DNA of 64,000 nt, taken from contig CM077823.1 of the NCBI GenBank assembly GCA_039720395.1, positions 4,950,909 through 5,014,908 of the forward strand, written 5' to 3'. Shown here piece after piece: positions 24,092-35,344 of this stretch. The DNA comes from Liquidambar formosana. Its lineage: Eukaryota > Streptophyta > Magnoliopsida > Saxifragales > Altingiaceae. A program made the position numbers and the translations under genes. Within the stretch, counting starts at the first letter, position 1. Each line of letters starts with the position of its first letter. The notes beneath the pieces were generated by a model that saw only the letters and a program-made list of their open reading frames with translations, searched no databases and was not told the origin of the DNA.

Positions 24092-24254
24092 ATTTTTCTT
24101 TTTCTTTTTTTATTTGGGGATAATCTATAGAATCTACCATTACCTCTAAACCTTCTAATATCAAAAATAGATATCAATATTGTTTTTGTAAACTTAAACT
24201 TGAGATCAATAAGTGAAGAGAATGCCATTCCAATTACGACGACATCGGCAAGTA
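24092..24254 (-). mobile_element. SINE, second member of the 63-kb family
   Basis: It shares a body with the SINE at 63002-63183: TAATATCAA..AGATATCAAT, then AACTTGAGATC as box B, and a degraded box A near GACATCGGCAAG. A T-rich left end (the poly-A tail on the minus strand) and the short direct repeat TTTCTAT at 24085-24091 and 24255-24261 support it. Confidence 0.55.
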
Positions 24255-24710
24255 TTTCTATGCTAAGCAAAGAAAAAAAAATAGAGAAACAAAGAAAGAA
24301 AGAAAGACACAAAGAACTCCTCCAATATGAATGCTATGTGTTGGGACAGTAAAATAATTTAGTTTGCCGTTGGAGACTTTCACCTTTCGATCCTTAAATT
24401 GTAACTAACACATATTTATCTGTATTGGAATAGAGGAATGCATCCAGCTCAGCTACTCTCACCTACTGCCAATACGATCTTGCAAGTCGCCCTAGTAAAT
24501 TCGTGAGAATGCCGAGTATCATTTATAAGATCTAGTACGTGAATTTACGAGCCTTAAATTGTTCTTAGCAAACAAAAAAAACCAAAAATAAAAAAAAAAA
24601 AAAAAAACCGAGCCTTAAATTGTTTTGTCGTTTTCTTTTCTCCCTTCAAAAAGTTGACTAGCCTTGTAGGAGACTTTGACCTTTCAATATTATATATATA
24701 TATATATATA
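24255..24710. other. Intergenic part of the region missing in copy B
   Basis: No gene. A homopolymer A run lies at about 24588-24606 and (TA)n at about 24690-24710. Copy B lacks everything between about 24060 and 26025. Confidence 0.5.
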
Positions 24711-25095
24711 GGATGATGATCAGGTAAGCACGTGCTGATATAACTTACATCAAAACCTGCATTGGGAGTTGTACCTTGTGCATTAGTGGGATGTGAGGTG
24801 CATTGAATCAATGCAAGGGGTACAACTCCCAATGCACAGTGCTGATGTAACTTACATCAGCACGTGCTGATGGGATCACCTCTGTATATATAGATCACCT
24901 CTGTATATATATATATATATATACAGAGGTGATCCCATCAGCACGTGCTGATGTAAGTTACATCAGCACTGTGCATTGGGAGTTGTACCCTTTGCATTGA
25001 TTCAATGCACCTCACATCCCACTAATGCACAAGGTACAATTCCCAATGCAGGTTTTGATGTAAGTTATATCAGCACGTGCTTACCTGATCATCAT

Positions 25096-25097
<2 letters not shown>
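24711..25097. mobile_element. Near-perfect palindrome: two 175-bp MITEs head to head in a TA microsatellite
   Basis: Arms 24711-24885 and 24923-25097 are reverse complements with only two mismatches in 175 bp by my comparison. Each arm is itself an inverted-repeat element. AGCACGTGCTGATGTAA and TTACATCAGCACGTGCT occur near its ends, and GGGAGTTGTACC/GGTACAACTCCC occur inside. The 37-bp spacer and both outer flanks are (TA)n. The two short mirror ORFs it produces are by-products of the symmetry. Confidence 0.9.
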
Positions 25098-25137
<40 letters not shown>

Positions 25138-25635
25138 AAATCAAGAGGATCCTTGGATACTTATCCATTTATGTACTCTATTAATCTATTAGGCACAAGA
25201 AATCTCTCGTCCCATATACATCAAGGAATTTCAAGATTTAAGTTTATGAAAATGGTCCTAAGGAAGAGTAGTGTAACTAATACCTGACACGCATTTGTCT
25301 GTATAAAAATTTGCATCTTAGTTACTCTCGCCTACTATCGACATGACCCTATAAGTGGCTTTACCTTAAATTATTTTGTTATTTTCCTTTCTGCCTTTAA
25401 AATTTTAGTAATCTTTTTAAAATTGTATAACGTTTATTTGTCTCTATTGGAATATGCATATATTTTAGGTTCTTTGTTTTTTTTTGGGTGCTAAACACAC
25501 ATATAATGTGCACACTCAAACATAAAATGAGGAAGATAAGAAACCCACATACATAACATATTCTAAAAGGAGACCAAGAGCCCATAAGGATAATCCACAA
25601 TCAACCACCAAAAGAGCCTAGTTTTTGAAAGAAGT
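25098..25635. other. Intergenic, no gene seen
   Basis: Begins with (TA)n to about 25134, then non-coding sequence. The minus-strand ORF at 25397-25600 has no recognisable motif. Confidence 0.45.
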
Positions 25636-26049
25636 GGGCAGCAATTGCAACCCCTCAACTTTTTTTGCACATCCCGTTTATTTTAAGATTCTCAAGGTTT
25701 TATAAAAAATATAAAAGATTTTTATGAAAACTAGTTGCGTTATCCACTAGAAGATATCATTTTGAACAACTTTATAGACAAAATTTATCATTTAAATAGA
25801 CTTTTTAGCCATTTATAATTTTTGTTTCTATAAAAATGAAATAGATACTATAAATGACCAAAAAGTCTTCTTAAACGACAGATTTTGAAAAAAAAAAATT
25901 TAGATAGTTATTCAAAATAATGTTTTCTTATAAACATGCAGAAATTTTTATAAAAACCATTAATATTTTTTTATAAAACATTGAAAAGTAAAAAAAAAAA
26001 AAAAAGTGGTTTACAAATAAAATCGAGGCGTTGCAATAGCCACCATCCA
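25636..26049. mobile_element. Foldback MITE (Mutator-type), member 1
   Basis: A long imperfect hairpin. The left end has GGGCAGCAATTGCAACCCC and the right end has TTGCAATAGCCACCATCC. The interior contains mirrored blocks such as CATTTAAATAGACTTTTTAG and its complement. The 9-bp TSD is GAAAGAAGT (25627-25635) and GAAAGAAAT (26050-26058), one mismatch. Related to the elements at 28400 and 50623. Copy B keeps only its right end at 45098-45123. Confidence 0.75.
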
Positions 26050-26059
26050 GAAAGAAATG

Positions 26060-27003
26060 TGAAACTTTATACACTTCAAGGTCAACCTTAGCTGGCCGAT
26101 GCCTTCAAACTTTTATAATAAAAAAAAATTATTTTATTTGCATTTATAAGTCACCTACTGCCATTATGATCCTTTTAAGTGTGGCTACGAGTTGCATTTA
26201 TAAGATCTGGCTAGTGAATTTACAGGAAGGCCGGGGTTAAATGATAGTGTACGTAGTAGCTGTGAAGCCTGTGATGGTCACGTGGAGAAATAAGTGGATT
26301 GAATTCTATTGGAGTTATTAGTTGACCACCAGCTAAAAAAACAACAAAAGAAGGTATTATTAGTTGACCTATTTCTTTGGGCTGATCCGGTTTAATGGGT
26401 ATCTTTTATTTATTTATTTTTTATTTGCTAGTGGAAAATAGAGGATTAATAGGCAAGAAATAACCAATTTCAATGGTTCGTAATGAATGAAGAAAATCCT
26501 TACCCACACACAAGAAGTAGCAAGAAATGAACATAATTCGCAAAAAGGGCGCCAGCTTTCTTCTTCTACTTTTCTTTTTTCATTTTCTTTTTTTTCTTTT
26601 TCTTTTATAAATATTAATGGCTAAGAAAAGGTGTATCTCATGTTGCATCATTCTAAATCTGTTCTTCGATCTTCCTAAGAGACTAAGCAAACCAAAAGCT
26701 TAGACATAAGTTAGGGAAAAAATCCCCTTCATTTTCTTTGACGAACAGCAACTAGCCTCCATAGTCTCCGTACTTTTCTCCAACAAAGAAGAGAATTATA
26801 ATGTGATGAAGACCTCCGTCCTACAACTTTTAATTTGCAACCAGTTTTTTTTTTTTTTTGCTAGGACTTTGTTAGGAATTTTTCTTAACCTAGGATCTTA
26901 TGAGATAAGAAAATAAAAATGGACAAATCAATATACAAAAAACCCATATTTATGTGGTTTGGTAAGAGTTAGGATTTAGTGGCTAGGTGGGGAAACTCAG
27001 AGA
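26060..27003. other. Non-coding copy A sequence, no gene seen
   Basis: Collinear with 45124-46065 in copy B. It carries several homopolymer tracts that differ in length between copies. The conserved text has no open frame. Confidence 0.6.
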
Positions 27004-27011
27004 GATCCCAC

Positions 27012-27379
27012 CAGGGGCGGAACTAGAATTTTTTTTATGGGATTGCCACTTATATACTAATACGTATACAATTACATACATATACACAATATATGTGTGT
27101 AAACATAAAAATGGTATTGTTTGGAGGTAGATTATTAGATTTGGGTGCCACTTTATCAAATTTAAGGGTGCCACTTCATGGAATTAAACACATTTTAAAG
27201 AGGTGCTACATTGTGTGCAAACATTAAAAAAAATTATTTGAAGGTAAATAATTAAATTTGGGGGTGCCATTTTATCAAATTTAAGGGTGCCACTTCATAA
27301 AATTGAATACATTTTAAAGGATTCAAAAAAATTTGGGGGTGCCATGGCCACCCCAACTCTAAACGTAGGTCCGCCCCTG
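27012..27379. mobile_element. hAT-type MITE with perfect 8-bp TSD, absent from copy B
   Basis: TIRs CAGGGGCGGA and TCCGCCCCTG bound a 368-bp non-coding element. The perfect 8-bp duplication GATCCCAC lies at 27004-27011 and 27380-27387. Copy B has the single site GATCCCACCACCGTTGG near 46066. Inside, the line GGGTGCCACTT repeats several times. It shares ends with the element at 56623. Confidence 0.9.
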
Positions 27380-27387
27380 GATCCCAC

Positions 27388-27645
27388 CACCGTTGGATGA
27401 CGATTTGGACGGTCCAGATCAAAAGTTGAAAAAGTTGCCCATTAAGGTTATTTTGGTTATTTTAGTAGCAATTTTTTTCAACTTTTGATTTAAACCGTCC
27501 AACCTATCATCCAACGGTAGTGGAGACCTCAGCATGGTGTCGAATTTCCCCACCTTGACACTAAATCCAAACTCGTTTGATAAAACTTTGTCTATGTCCA
27601 TGGAATTACTGCAACTTTTACTATGTTTTCCGCAAAACGGAGATA
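27388..27645. other. Non-coding copy A sequence
   Basis: Collinear with copy B at about 46075-46330. Two inverted blocks (CCGTTGGATGA..GATTTGGAC and its complement near 27490-27515) form a weak hairpin also present in B. Confidence 0.5.
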
Positions 27646-28120
27646 TATATATATATATATATAGAAGGGGAAATTAGCCACAAGTCCAAATCCCCTTGGC
27701 TATAAAGTGTAAAGTCCTACCAAATAATGTTTTTTCACTATTTCCGGCTGAAGAATAAGTTCCCCTGCCTCTTCAACCAGTTTAATGTCCGTCAGTGAGG
27801 TAAATACCAGAACACAATCCACCCTCAAACCAATTGAAGCAAGGAATAAACATTATTTTGCCCTAAAATCATTAATGCAAATCGCGGAGATTTTGAAAAC
27901 GGCTATTTTTGCGCGAATGGAATAACCGGGTTTCAAAGGATTTTGTTCTTTCACTTTCACAGGGGAATGTGTTTATATCAGTTAGCAGGGGCATTTTTGT
28001 CCGCTGGTCTAAAGGTGGACTTGAGGCAAAAGTTCTTTTTTAAGTAGTACTGATGCCCGCACAAGGTTGTAAAAAGAGACTTCTGGTCAAACGACCCTAT
28101 ATAGAATTAAGGATACAAGT
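27646..28120. mobile_element. Insertion of about 0.47 kb in copy A of unknown class
   Basis: Copy B passes from the AGAGATATTGG region through a short TA run to AAGTATGAAAT with none of this sequence. The insert begins after (TA)n and ends near CCCTATATAG. I see no matching terminal repeats, TSD or ORF. It could be a TA-targeted element, or B could carry a deletion. Confidence 0.45.
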
Positions 28121-28399
28121 TATAAGTATGAAATTATCAAAATACTCTTATTAAAAATTTGGCTAAATTAGATCCCCGAAGTTAGTCTAGTAATCAAGTT
28201 CCACATTACCTAACAGACCCTAATGCCTAAGATGGATAGTAACAAATGCAAAGGTAAACCTTGTGTCTTTATCTCCTGATGGAATGGACGACTTTTACTA
28301 CCTATGGATGGTGTGGTAGTGTGGGGATGCTAAGAGTGGCATGGCTAATGTGATTGTGGTTTTGTGGCATTATTGTGTTAGTCATTGGAATCATGCATC

Positions 28400-28810
28400 G
28401 CGTCAGGCTATTGCCACCACATAAAATATTCTAAGCCCCTAATTTAGTTTACATTTTTTAAGGTTATATGAAAAATATAAAAAAAAATTTACAAAAATTA
28501 GACATGTAGTCTATTAGAAAATATTATTCCGAACAATTTTGTAGAAGAAAATTTTTCCAAAATTTATCATTTAAGTAGACTTTTTGGTCATTTTTCATGG
28601 AAAATGAAATAGGGATAGTAAATGGCCAAAAAATCTGCTTAAATGATAGATTTTTGAATAACTTTCTTTTACAAATTTGTTCAGAATAATGTTTTCTAGT
28701 GAATACCATAGCTTGTTTTCGTAGAAACCTTTTATATTTTTCATAAAACCTTAAAAAGTGTAAACTAAGGGGAGCTTAGAATACTTTTTGTGGTGGCAAT
28801 AGCCTCCCTC
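28400..28810. mobile_element. Foldback MITE, member 2, absent from copy B
   Basis: Ends read GCGTCAGGCTATTGCCACCA at the left and TGGTGGCAATAGCCTCCCTC at the right, with mirrored interiors over about 400 bp. TSD is TCATGCATC (28391-28399) and TCATGCGAC (28811-28819). Copy B has one TCATGCGACTGATT at about 46639, the empty site. It is the same family as 50623-51029. Confidence 0.85.
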
Positions 28811-28943
28811 TCATGCGACTGATTAATAACAAGTTAAAGAGCCTCTTTCTAAGCTGTAGTTGGGATTTTAGGACAGCTATGATGCTTGAATCCCGTTGAT
28901 TCAAACGAAAATATATGTATATTGGGAAACATATTGGGAAACC

Positions 28944-29359
28944 TGACAATCCCAATCAAACTACAGTTCTGCCTTACTACCATGGTCGATTAACTATAGT
29001 TTGGCAGTTACATTTAACCCGAGATTAACCACTCAACCATAGTCAACAAACCATGGTTTGACGGTTATTGGGCTAACCCTAGTTAAACTTAGGTCAGTCC
29101 GTACAGGTGGGTATAAAAAGAACATTCCGCAACCAAATGAGGTAAGATAAACAGTACCCTAATTTCATACCATCACCTTCTACCTTTCCTCATTTCCAAG
29201 AAAAATATAGTCACTAACTTAAGCATTGGAGAGATTTTGGCCGAACCCACTTCGACCTTTCTCTAATCTTGTTTTCCAGCTTGTGTTTGTAGATTAAACA
29301 GTGGAATTTGCTCTAATTCCTCATTACAGAGTTCGTGGTCCATTTTTAGACCCGTACAA
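28944..29359 (+). mobile_element. Probable 5' LTR of the Gypsy remnant
   Basis: Starts TGACAATCCC just where copy A stops matching copy B. It contains a TATA box (TATAAAAAGAAC, near 29111) and ends near ACA before a PBS-like TGGCTCCATCTGTGGGAA (from about 29362). Length is about 416 bp. No 3' LTR is visible, so boundaries and identity remain probable only. Confidence 0.5.
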
Positions 29360-29379
29360 TTTGGCTCCATCTGTGGGAA

Positions 29380-31371
29380 ATCATCACAATAGATGGCTTC
29401 GATCATCACCTCCGACTAACGTAGGTCGAACTAGATCTGGAGTAAATTTCACTTGCATTGAAACCGCAGCTGGAAGAAATGGTGGGAACGCCGAAAAACG
29501 CCCCGGGGTTCAACCTCAGGCTGTAGGAGCAGATTTACCGCCTCTGCCAAGCATTGGTCAGCCGCAATCTGTTCACCAGCATCAGATTTCCCCAAAAATT
29601 TCTACCATTTTTCAAAGTCTTGATGACCAACCTACCTTAAAAGCAACGTGTGATAGAGCTGTGGCCAACAATCCTAACTTAGCGGCAGTCGTCGAGTTGA
29701 TGGCCACAATGCAAAGCCAAATCCAAACAGCCCAACTTGAGCGTTTGGCTATTGAGCGAACCTACTAATGACATCTCCATCATACAGTAGCCCAGAAAGA
29801 TGCACATGTATTGGAAGCAGCCAATCATACCAACCCACGCCATCGTTCGCACCACCAGGATGGCTCTACCTGAGATGAACATTCTTATTGCCATGAGTGC
29901 GGGAACAGAAGTAGATCCCCTGGGGTCTAGAATTTGTTCTATGTCAAGGAGAACCACGGGAATCAAAGGGAATCTGCCCCGAGACAGCCAGAAGTCAATT
30001 CTAGGTGCTCGGCGTCGCGTCGAGCAATATAACGAGAAAAAAGTTAGAACCTGGAGCCACAAAGATTTAGACAGACGGGTCACTAGAACTGAACGAGCTT
30101 GATATCGATCTAAATCCCCAGGTCAAGATCGAGAGTATCTGCGTTTTGACTATGGGCGAAAGCGTTCTCGATCTCCAAGGGAGCACGACTATGATTATAA
30201 CGGCTCGAAGAGGCACCGTTCTTATCGCGAGGAGAGGGATGACAAGGTTTGGAGCTCAGCCATAGCTCGTTCACCATTCACGAAGTGGGTTCAGCTCGCT
30301 CCAATCCCAAAAGGTTATTCTGAAATTACCTTTACCCCTTACACGTTTTCCATAAATCCTGCTCATCACTTAAATTATTATCTGCAACGCATGTCTTCAT
30401 ATATGGGAAATGAGGGTTTCTTATGCAAAATTTTCCCAATGAGTCTAGGGGAAGTCTCTTTGAAATGGTGGACAAAAATTCCAGACCAGTCGATTGATAG
30501 TTGGACCAAGCTAAGCAAACTCTTCAAGAACTATTTTATCACAAGCTGCAAGTTCACCAAGACCATGCAGAACCTTTATGAGGTGAGGCAGAAAAATGAT
30601 GAGGGACTTCGAGAGTACCATCAGAGATTCTGGGAGATCTATAATGAGATTGATGAGCCAGCTGAGAGGAATGCCATGGACTTCTTTTGGCTCGGGTTGA
30701 GAAAGCCATCCCTGCTGTTCAGCGAGCTCACTCTAAATCCTCCAAAGAATCTCTCAAGGCTATTCCACACCATCAAAAAGTACACTCAGCTTAATAATTT
30801 ATATCACCCGAAAAATTCTAGAAATAATGAACGGGAAGATAAAAGGAAGGATAATCGGCCCCAAAAAGAGAAGCCACAGGGGGACCAAACTAAAGGTTAG
30901 GTGAATCCTAACCAAGCCATATTCACTATCTTCACTCTCCCGATCTACAAGTTATTGAGGGTCGTAGAGAGTAAAGATTTCTTTGAAAGGCCAAAACCGA
31001 TAGCAGAGGACCCAGAGAAAAGAAACAAAAAATTATTTTGTAGTTACCGTAAGGACCACGGTCATAGGACAGAGGATTGCAGAATCTTTAAGAACAACTT
31101 GGAGACCAGGGCAAAGGAAGGCAAGCTTAATGAGTTCATAGCTCAGGAAGAGAAAGGCCATCAGTCTGAAACTAAGAAGCTCGAGCCAAGGATCGCCCAG
31201 CTCAACCAGTTAAAGGTTCTGGGAACAATCGATGTTATCACCAGCGGATATGAAGAAGCAGCCCTCTCAACCAATAAGCTTCGAGCTCAGTATCGGGCCG
31301 CTTGTCAGGACGTGGAGGTTAATGATGTGAGGAGCGAGCCAACTTTGGTGTCCTCAAAGGAAGGGGTGTAA
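29380..31371 (+). pseudogene. Ty3/Gypsy gag remnant (broken)
   Basis: The N-terminal part reads open to 29768 and is interrupted. The capsid-like retrotransposon gag domain follows at about 30250-30760 with KIFPMSLGEVSLKWW and the stretch to YEVRQKNDEGLREYHQRFWE. An in-frame TAG stands at 30898-30900. After it, a zinc-knuckle relic FCSYRKDHGHRTEDC lies at about 31045-31090; the usual first histidine is replaced by arginine. Another stop closes it at 31369-31371. Gag coats the element RNA in virus-like particles; this copy cannot. It is oriented the same way as the F-box genes. Confidence 0.85.
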
Positions 31372-32094
31372 CAGAAAACTCTTTTCTTTGGGGATAAGGG
31401 AGTTAGTTCGGAGATCCATCACCCGCACAACGACGCGCTAGTGGTTCGAATGCTCATAGCAAACTACGACGTGGGAGAGGTTTATGTCGACAATAGGGCA
31501 TCAGTGAATGCCATGTTTCACAAATTGTATAAACAGCTTGGGTTACTGGACTCAAACCTTAAGCCCTGTCATGTCAGTCTGAGGGCATTCAATAGAAATA
31601 CAACTTTCCCACTGGGGAAAATCACATTGGCAGTACGGGCTGGTCCAGACCATGGAAACTTTCGTTGTGAATCAAGAGAGGTCAGTATACAACGTCATTT
31701 TGGGTCAACTGTGGATGCACGCAATCCATGCTGTCCCATCAACCTATCACCAGTCAATTCAGTTCCCATGTCCCGAAGGAGTAATGGAGATCAAAGGGAG
31801 TCAAGCTGTAGCGCGGGAATGCTTTCTAACAGAATACACTGGTTATTCAGCCCTGTCCACCGCAAAGATGAAATTCAAGGTACTTAGGCTCCCAAGCTCT
31901 GAGGGTGAGGAAGAGCTAAGATTCACCTCGGAGCAAAAGAAAAAAGCTAAGAAGGATGTGGACCTTTTGTAGCAATCAACAAGGGGAAGGCCAGGGGTGG
32001 AAGAAACGGCTTCAGAACCAGCAAACCGAACTGGGGAAGAGCTCGTAAAAATGGTAATGGACCCGGCCAACTCGGAGAAATTTTTTTGGGTAGG
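31372..32094 (+). pseudogene. Retroelement aspartic protease remnant and linker
   Basis: In the gag frame after the stop, PHNDALVVRM and VYVDNRASVNAMF mark the protease region. The usual D-T/S-G or D-G-G catalytic motif reads D-N-R, so it is inactive. A frameshift near 31650 moves the homology to the next frame (YNVILGQLWMHAIHAVPS). It runs to a linker ending DPANSEKFFWVG at about 32090. Reverse transcriptase, RNase H and integrase are absent, so the element is truncated before pol. Confidence 0.8.
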
Positions 32095-32240
32095 TAGAAT
32101 AATACAAGAAAATGCTTAGAAAACTATGAAAATGCAAAGAGAATAATACAAGTAGCTTGGAAATATATAAAAATGCTTAGAAAACTATGCAAACGTATTT
32201 TCCATTGCAATGATTGGGTTATTAATTGCAACTCAACATG
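32095..32240. mobile_element. Fragment related to the copy B MITE at 42878
   Basis: CAATGATTGGGTTATTAATTG and AACTCAACATGTGGCC match the right half of the 226-bp MITE in copy B (TAATGATTAGGTTATTAATTG, AACTTAACATGTGCC). The internal motif ATGCTTAGAAAACTATG also repeats twice here. It abuts the broken end of the Gypsy coding. Confidence 0.45.
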
Positions 32241-33260
32241 TGGCCTAAGGATACATAGAGTCTGTTTCAATGATAAGTTTCCTCATACCAATATCCCAGG
32301 CCAACATCATACTTTGCCTAATTGCCCATAATTCAGTAGTATTATTATTTTAAAAAGTGCCCAGTTTAAATAGATAGCCTTTCTTCCAATAACCTCTATC
32401 ATCTCTAATGAGACCACCAACAGCTGCATCACCTGGATTGCCAGTGACACTGCAATCCGTGTGCTGTAGAGAAAGTCCAAGAAATTAACGAATCTGGTGA
32501 GAGTTAGACTAGAACCCTCATTGTTTACAAAAGCCAAGGAGATATCCTGAGATAGCAGGCGAGCTCCCCTACAGATTTCCTCAGTGCTTAGAGACTTCTG
32601 CTGAATGACATCCAAATTCCTAGATTTCCAAATGGACCAGGAAATGGTCATAAAAAGATAGGCTACACAATCTGGGCGTTGCCAAGAGGGATGACATAAG
32701 AAGTTGAGAGACAATCTTTAAGCCAAACACTGCGATCAAGATTAGACATCCAAACCTGATCGGCCGATCCTGAGGGCTAAGAAAGAGTGCCAAACAGCTT
32801 GGGCTTCAGGGCAGTTGCGAAGAGCATACAGGAAATTTTCCAACGTAGTATTACATCTTTGGTCAACAGACGATTAGAATGAAAAAGCCAGAAAAAAATA
32901 TTCCGATTTACGAGGTCCTTTAAGATTCCAGATCCAGTTCCATTGAGCAGCTGAGGTCATAGGAGATTTAAGAGACTGAAGGTATGCATAACCTGCCTTG
33001 AGACGAATACGTGCTATTAGATGAGTGAGACCAAACAACTGAGTCAGCAGCTGTGATCTAGCCGAGTTCCATGTATGAGGTTCACAATATAGGCAGGGAG
33101 AGGAGTTTGGATAGAACTTAAATTCCATTTCCTGCCATCTTGATAATGAGTACTCTATGTTGTGTTTGGAATCATCGAAATCAAGTGATCTTTTAAGGTT
33201 GGGAAACTTATTCTGGCGTCTATTTTTAATCAAATCTGTTGTTGGCAATTATTTGATAGA
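32240..33260 (-). pseudogene. L1-type LINE remnant: RVT zinc-binding and RNase H-like regions
   Basis: On the minus strand, QWNWIWNLKGPRKSEYFFLA (about 32880-32945) is the start of the reverse-transcriptase zinc-binding domain. WSIWKSRN follows near 32615. A frameshifted RNase H-like domain carries GNPGDAAVGGLIRDDRG near 32400-32450 and an ETDS motif near 32250. Several frameshifts and stops make it dead. The RT palm is absent. Confidence 0.75.
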
Positions 33261-33309
33261 GAGTATTAATCATTGTTGCAACTCGCCAGCTACTACTATA
33301 TGTCTCGAA

Positions 33310-33570
33310 GGAAGAAGTTTTGCCGATAAATTTCATGGGAACCTGCTCCTTCCTGGTGGGTTTAAATGAATTTTGATGGATCAAGGCTAAGTACGTAACA
33401 GGCATTCAGCAGTGGGAGGGTTCATCATAAGGGATGAATGGGGTTAAACCATTATCAGACATGGTTTAGTTCTATTTGCAGAGTGTGTAGCTCTCCAAAA
33501 TGCTTATACAAGGTGTGGCGAAATGGATATAAATGAATTTATTAATAATAATGACAAGATTTTTAATAAT
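33310..33570 (+). pseudogene. Second LINE RNase H-like remnant, opposite strand
   Basis: On the + strand the frames give WEPAPSWWV, then MNFDGSRLS (about 33370), then GGFIIRDEWG (about 33417-33446) and AECVALQNAYTRCG. These blocks are those of the RNase H-like domain at the end of plant L1 elements. Frame changes and a stop separate them. It lies head to head with the minus-strand remnant. Confidence 0.65.
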
Positions 33571-35344
33571 CTATATCTATACTACTTATAAAAATCTCTT
33601 AAGCTGAAAAACTTTTGATTGACAAATTTATCTTCATTTGAATCTATAAATACATTTTTAGCCTTGGTAGAGACATCCACTAATCATCCGTCTCAAAAAG
33701 TTGCAAAATCCTTCAAGTATACAACTACTCCCATTGGCTATATAGAAACAAACTCTATTGAAATTAGAAATCTTTATACTCACACATTTTGCCTTACCCT
33801 TGTATCAAGGATTTTGCTGCATTGTGGAATTTTGAATTGAATGAACTGCATATTAATAGTGCTTTTCAAAAGAAGTTTGTTTCCACTTCATGTGTTTCTA
33901 TAGATCTAGAAGTGGTAAATTGGGGTAGAATCTGAAGTTGCATTGAGCAATCAACAAAGTAAGGTCAATTGGAGTGACCCGTACGAATGATTGTTTAGTT
34001 TGTTTGTGTTGCTTAAATTTTGACTGTTCCTAGACTAAAAAATAAAAATTGATTGTTTAATTGATTGGATCGTATAAAATGCCATGAATTTTGTTAAGAA
34101 TATCCCAGATAGAGGTGTTACAATATTATGGAAACGTTTAAGAAACTTATGCAAATTGCATTGTATCACTCCTTGAGATGGGTTGATGTCTTAGAATAAA
34201 AAAGATTCATATTGGCAAATGGCAATCAATTAATCATGTCTTTGTAATGTGTTTAAGTTTTAAGTCGTAAATTCTTAGGAAAAATAATAATAATAATCTT
34301 AAGTCGTAAATAATTACTTGCATCTTGTAATTCTGTATCTTTGTTAAGAACTGATTACATCTATTTTTTCAACTTCTGAGATTATTAAGCTTCTATATAG
34401 ATACGAATAATCAAATGCTTTCATCGTCAAAATTTCCCAATTGGATCACAAAGATTGCGTATTATATTTGTCTTCCCATGACTTCAGTTAATTAACTAAA
34501 GATGTTTTTTTATTTTTATTTTTTATTTTTTTATTTTTTTCCTTTTTGTGAAAAGCAGTTAAACCAAAATTATTTGACATTTGAAAGCTCATCTTTGTGA
34601 ATTATTAGCTACATTAAATTTAAGTGTAATGGTTAAAAAAATAAAAATGAAAAATAAAACTTTACAACAATAAGGTCGATCTAGCTGGCAGCTCCTACAA
34701 CTCTTACAACTCTTACGTAAATGATTATTTTTGTAACAACCCTACTATATGAGATCAAAGTGGTAAGACCAACACGTTAGCCTATTCTCCAATAATGAAA
34801 GAAATCTTATGTTGTCAAATTGCTAGTTAAACTAATATTATCCCACTTGATTGAACTGACCAAAATATTCCTACCCCATAACTGTTTCAAACCCTCAGTA
34901 ATGATTTTCAACGAAGATAGGTGTAAAATATTTTCAAAGTAAATTTAACTTGATTTTCAAGTTATATTTAAACTTAATTTGATTTCTGATTTAACTTTAA
35001 ATTTTTCTTTTATAAAATTTTTTTCGTGAACATGGGTTTTGTTTTAAACCTTTTGATGAGTACAATTCAAAAATATGATTTTTATCGAAATCGAACTTTT
35101 AAACAAAAATTTATTACATTTTTTTAAAAAAATATTTGATATCCTCATGCAATAAAAACTATTATACATTAATTGTTATATTTACAAAAATATCATAGTC
35201 TTACGCATTGGGCTAACATCAACGATCTTAAGAATCATTTTCCTATTATTATTATTATTATTATTATTTTCTGTTTTTTTGTTTTTTTAAAAAGATAAGA
35301 AAAACTGGATAGATTAGAAAAGAGAGAGAGAGAAGAGAGAGGGG
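33571..35344. other. Intergenic between LINE relics and copy B
   Basis: AT-rich, with no gene. It holds (ATT)n at about 35245-35271 and GA-rich sequence at 35318-35345 just before copy B starts. The + strand ORF at 33619-33840 has no recognisable domain. Confidence 0.5.

Larger units (their letters stand above)
16064..28937 (+). repeat. Segmental duplication copy A
   Basis: This block is collinear with copy B (35345-46795). It covers the F-box gene, its 3' flank, a shared TAA-flanked MITE, a shared SINE and non-coding sequence up to the Gypsy insertion. Landmarks pair as 20337/41213, 21664/43482, 23840/44890, 26041/45115, 26500/45595 and 28260/46500. Roughly nine in ten aligned bases or more are identical by eye. 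A-specific insertions are listed separately. Confidence 0.9.

Noticed and set aside
24554..25287. Two opposing ORFs encoding nearly the same peptide (MGVVP...)
   Set aside because: They are the automatic result of the 175-bp palindrome and run into TA repeats (IYIYIY), so they are not genes.
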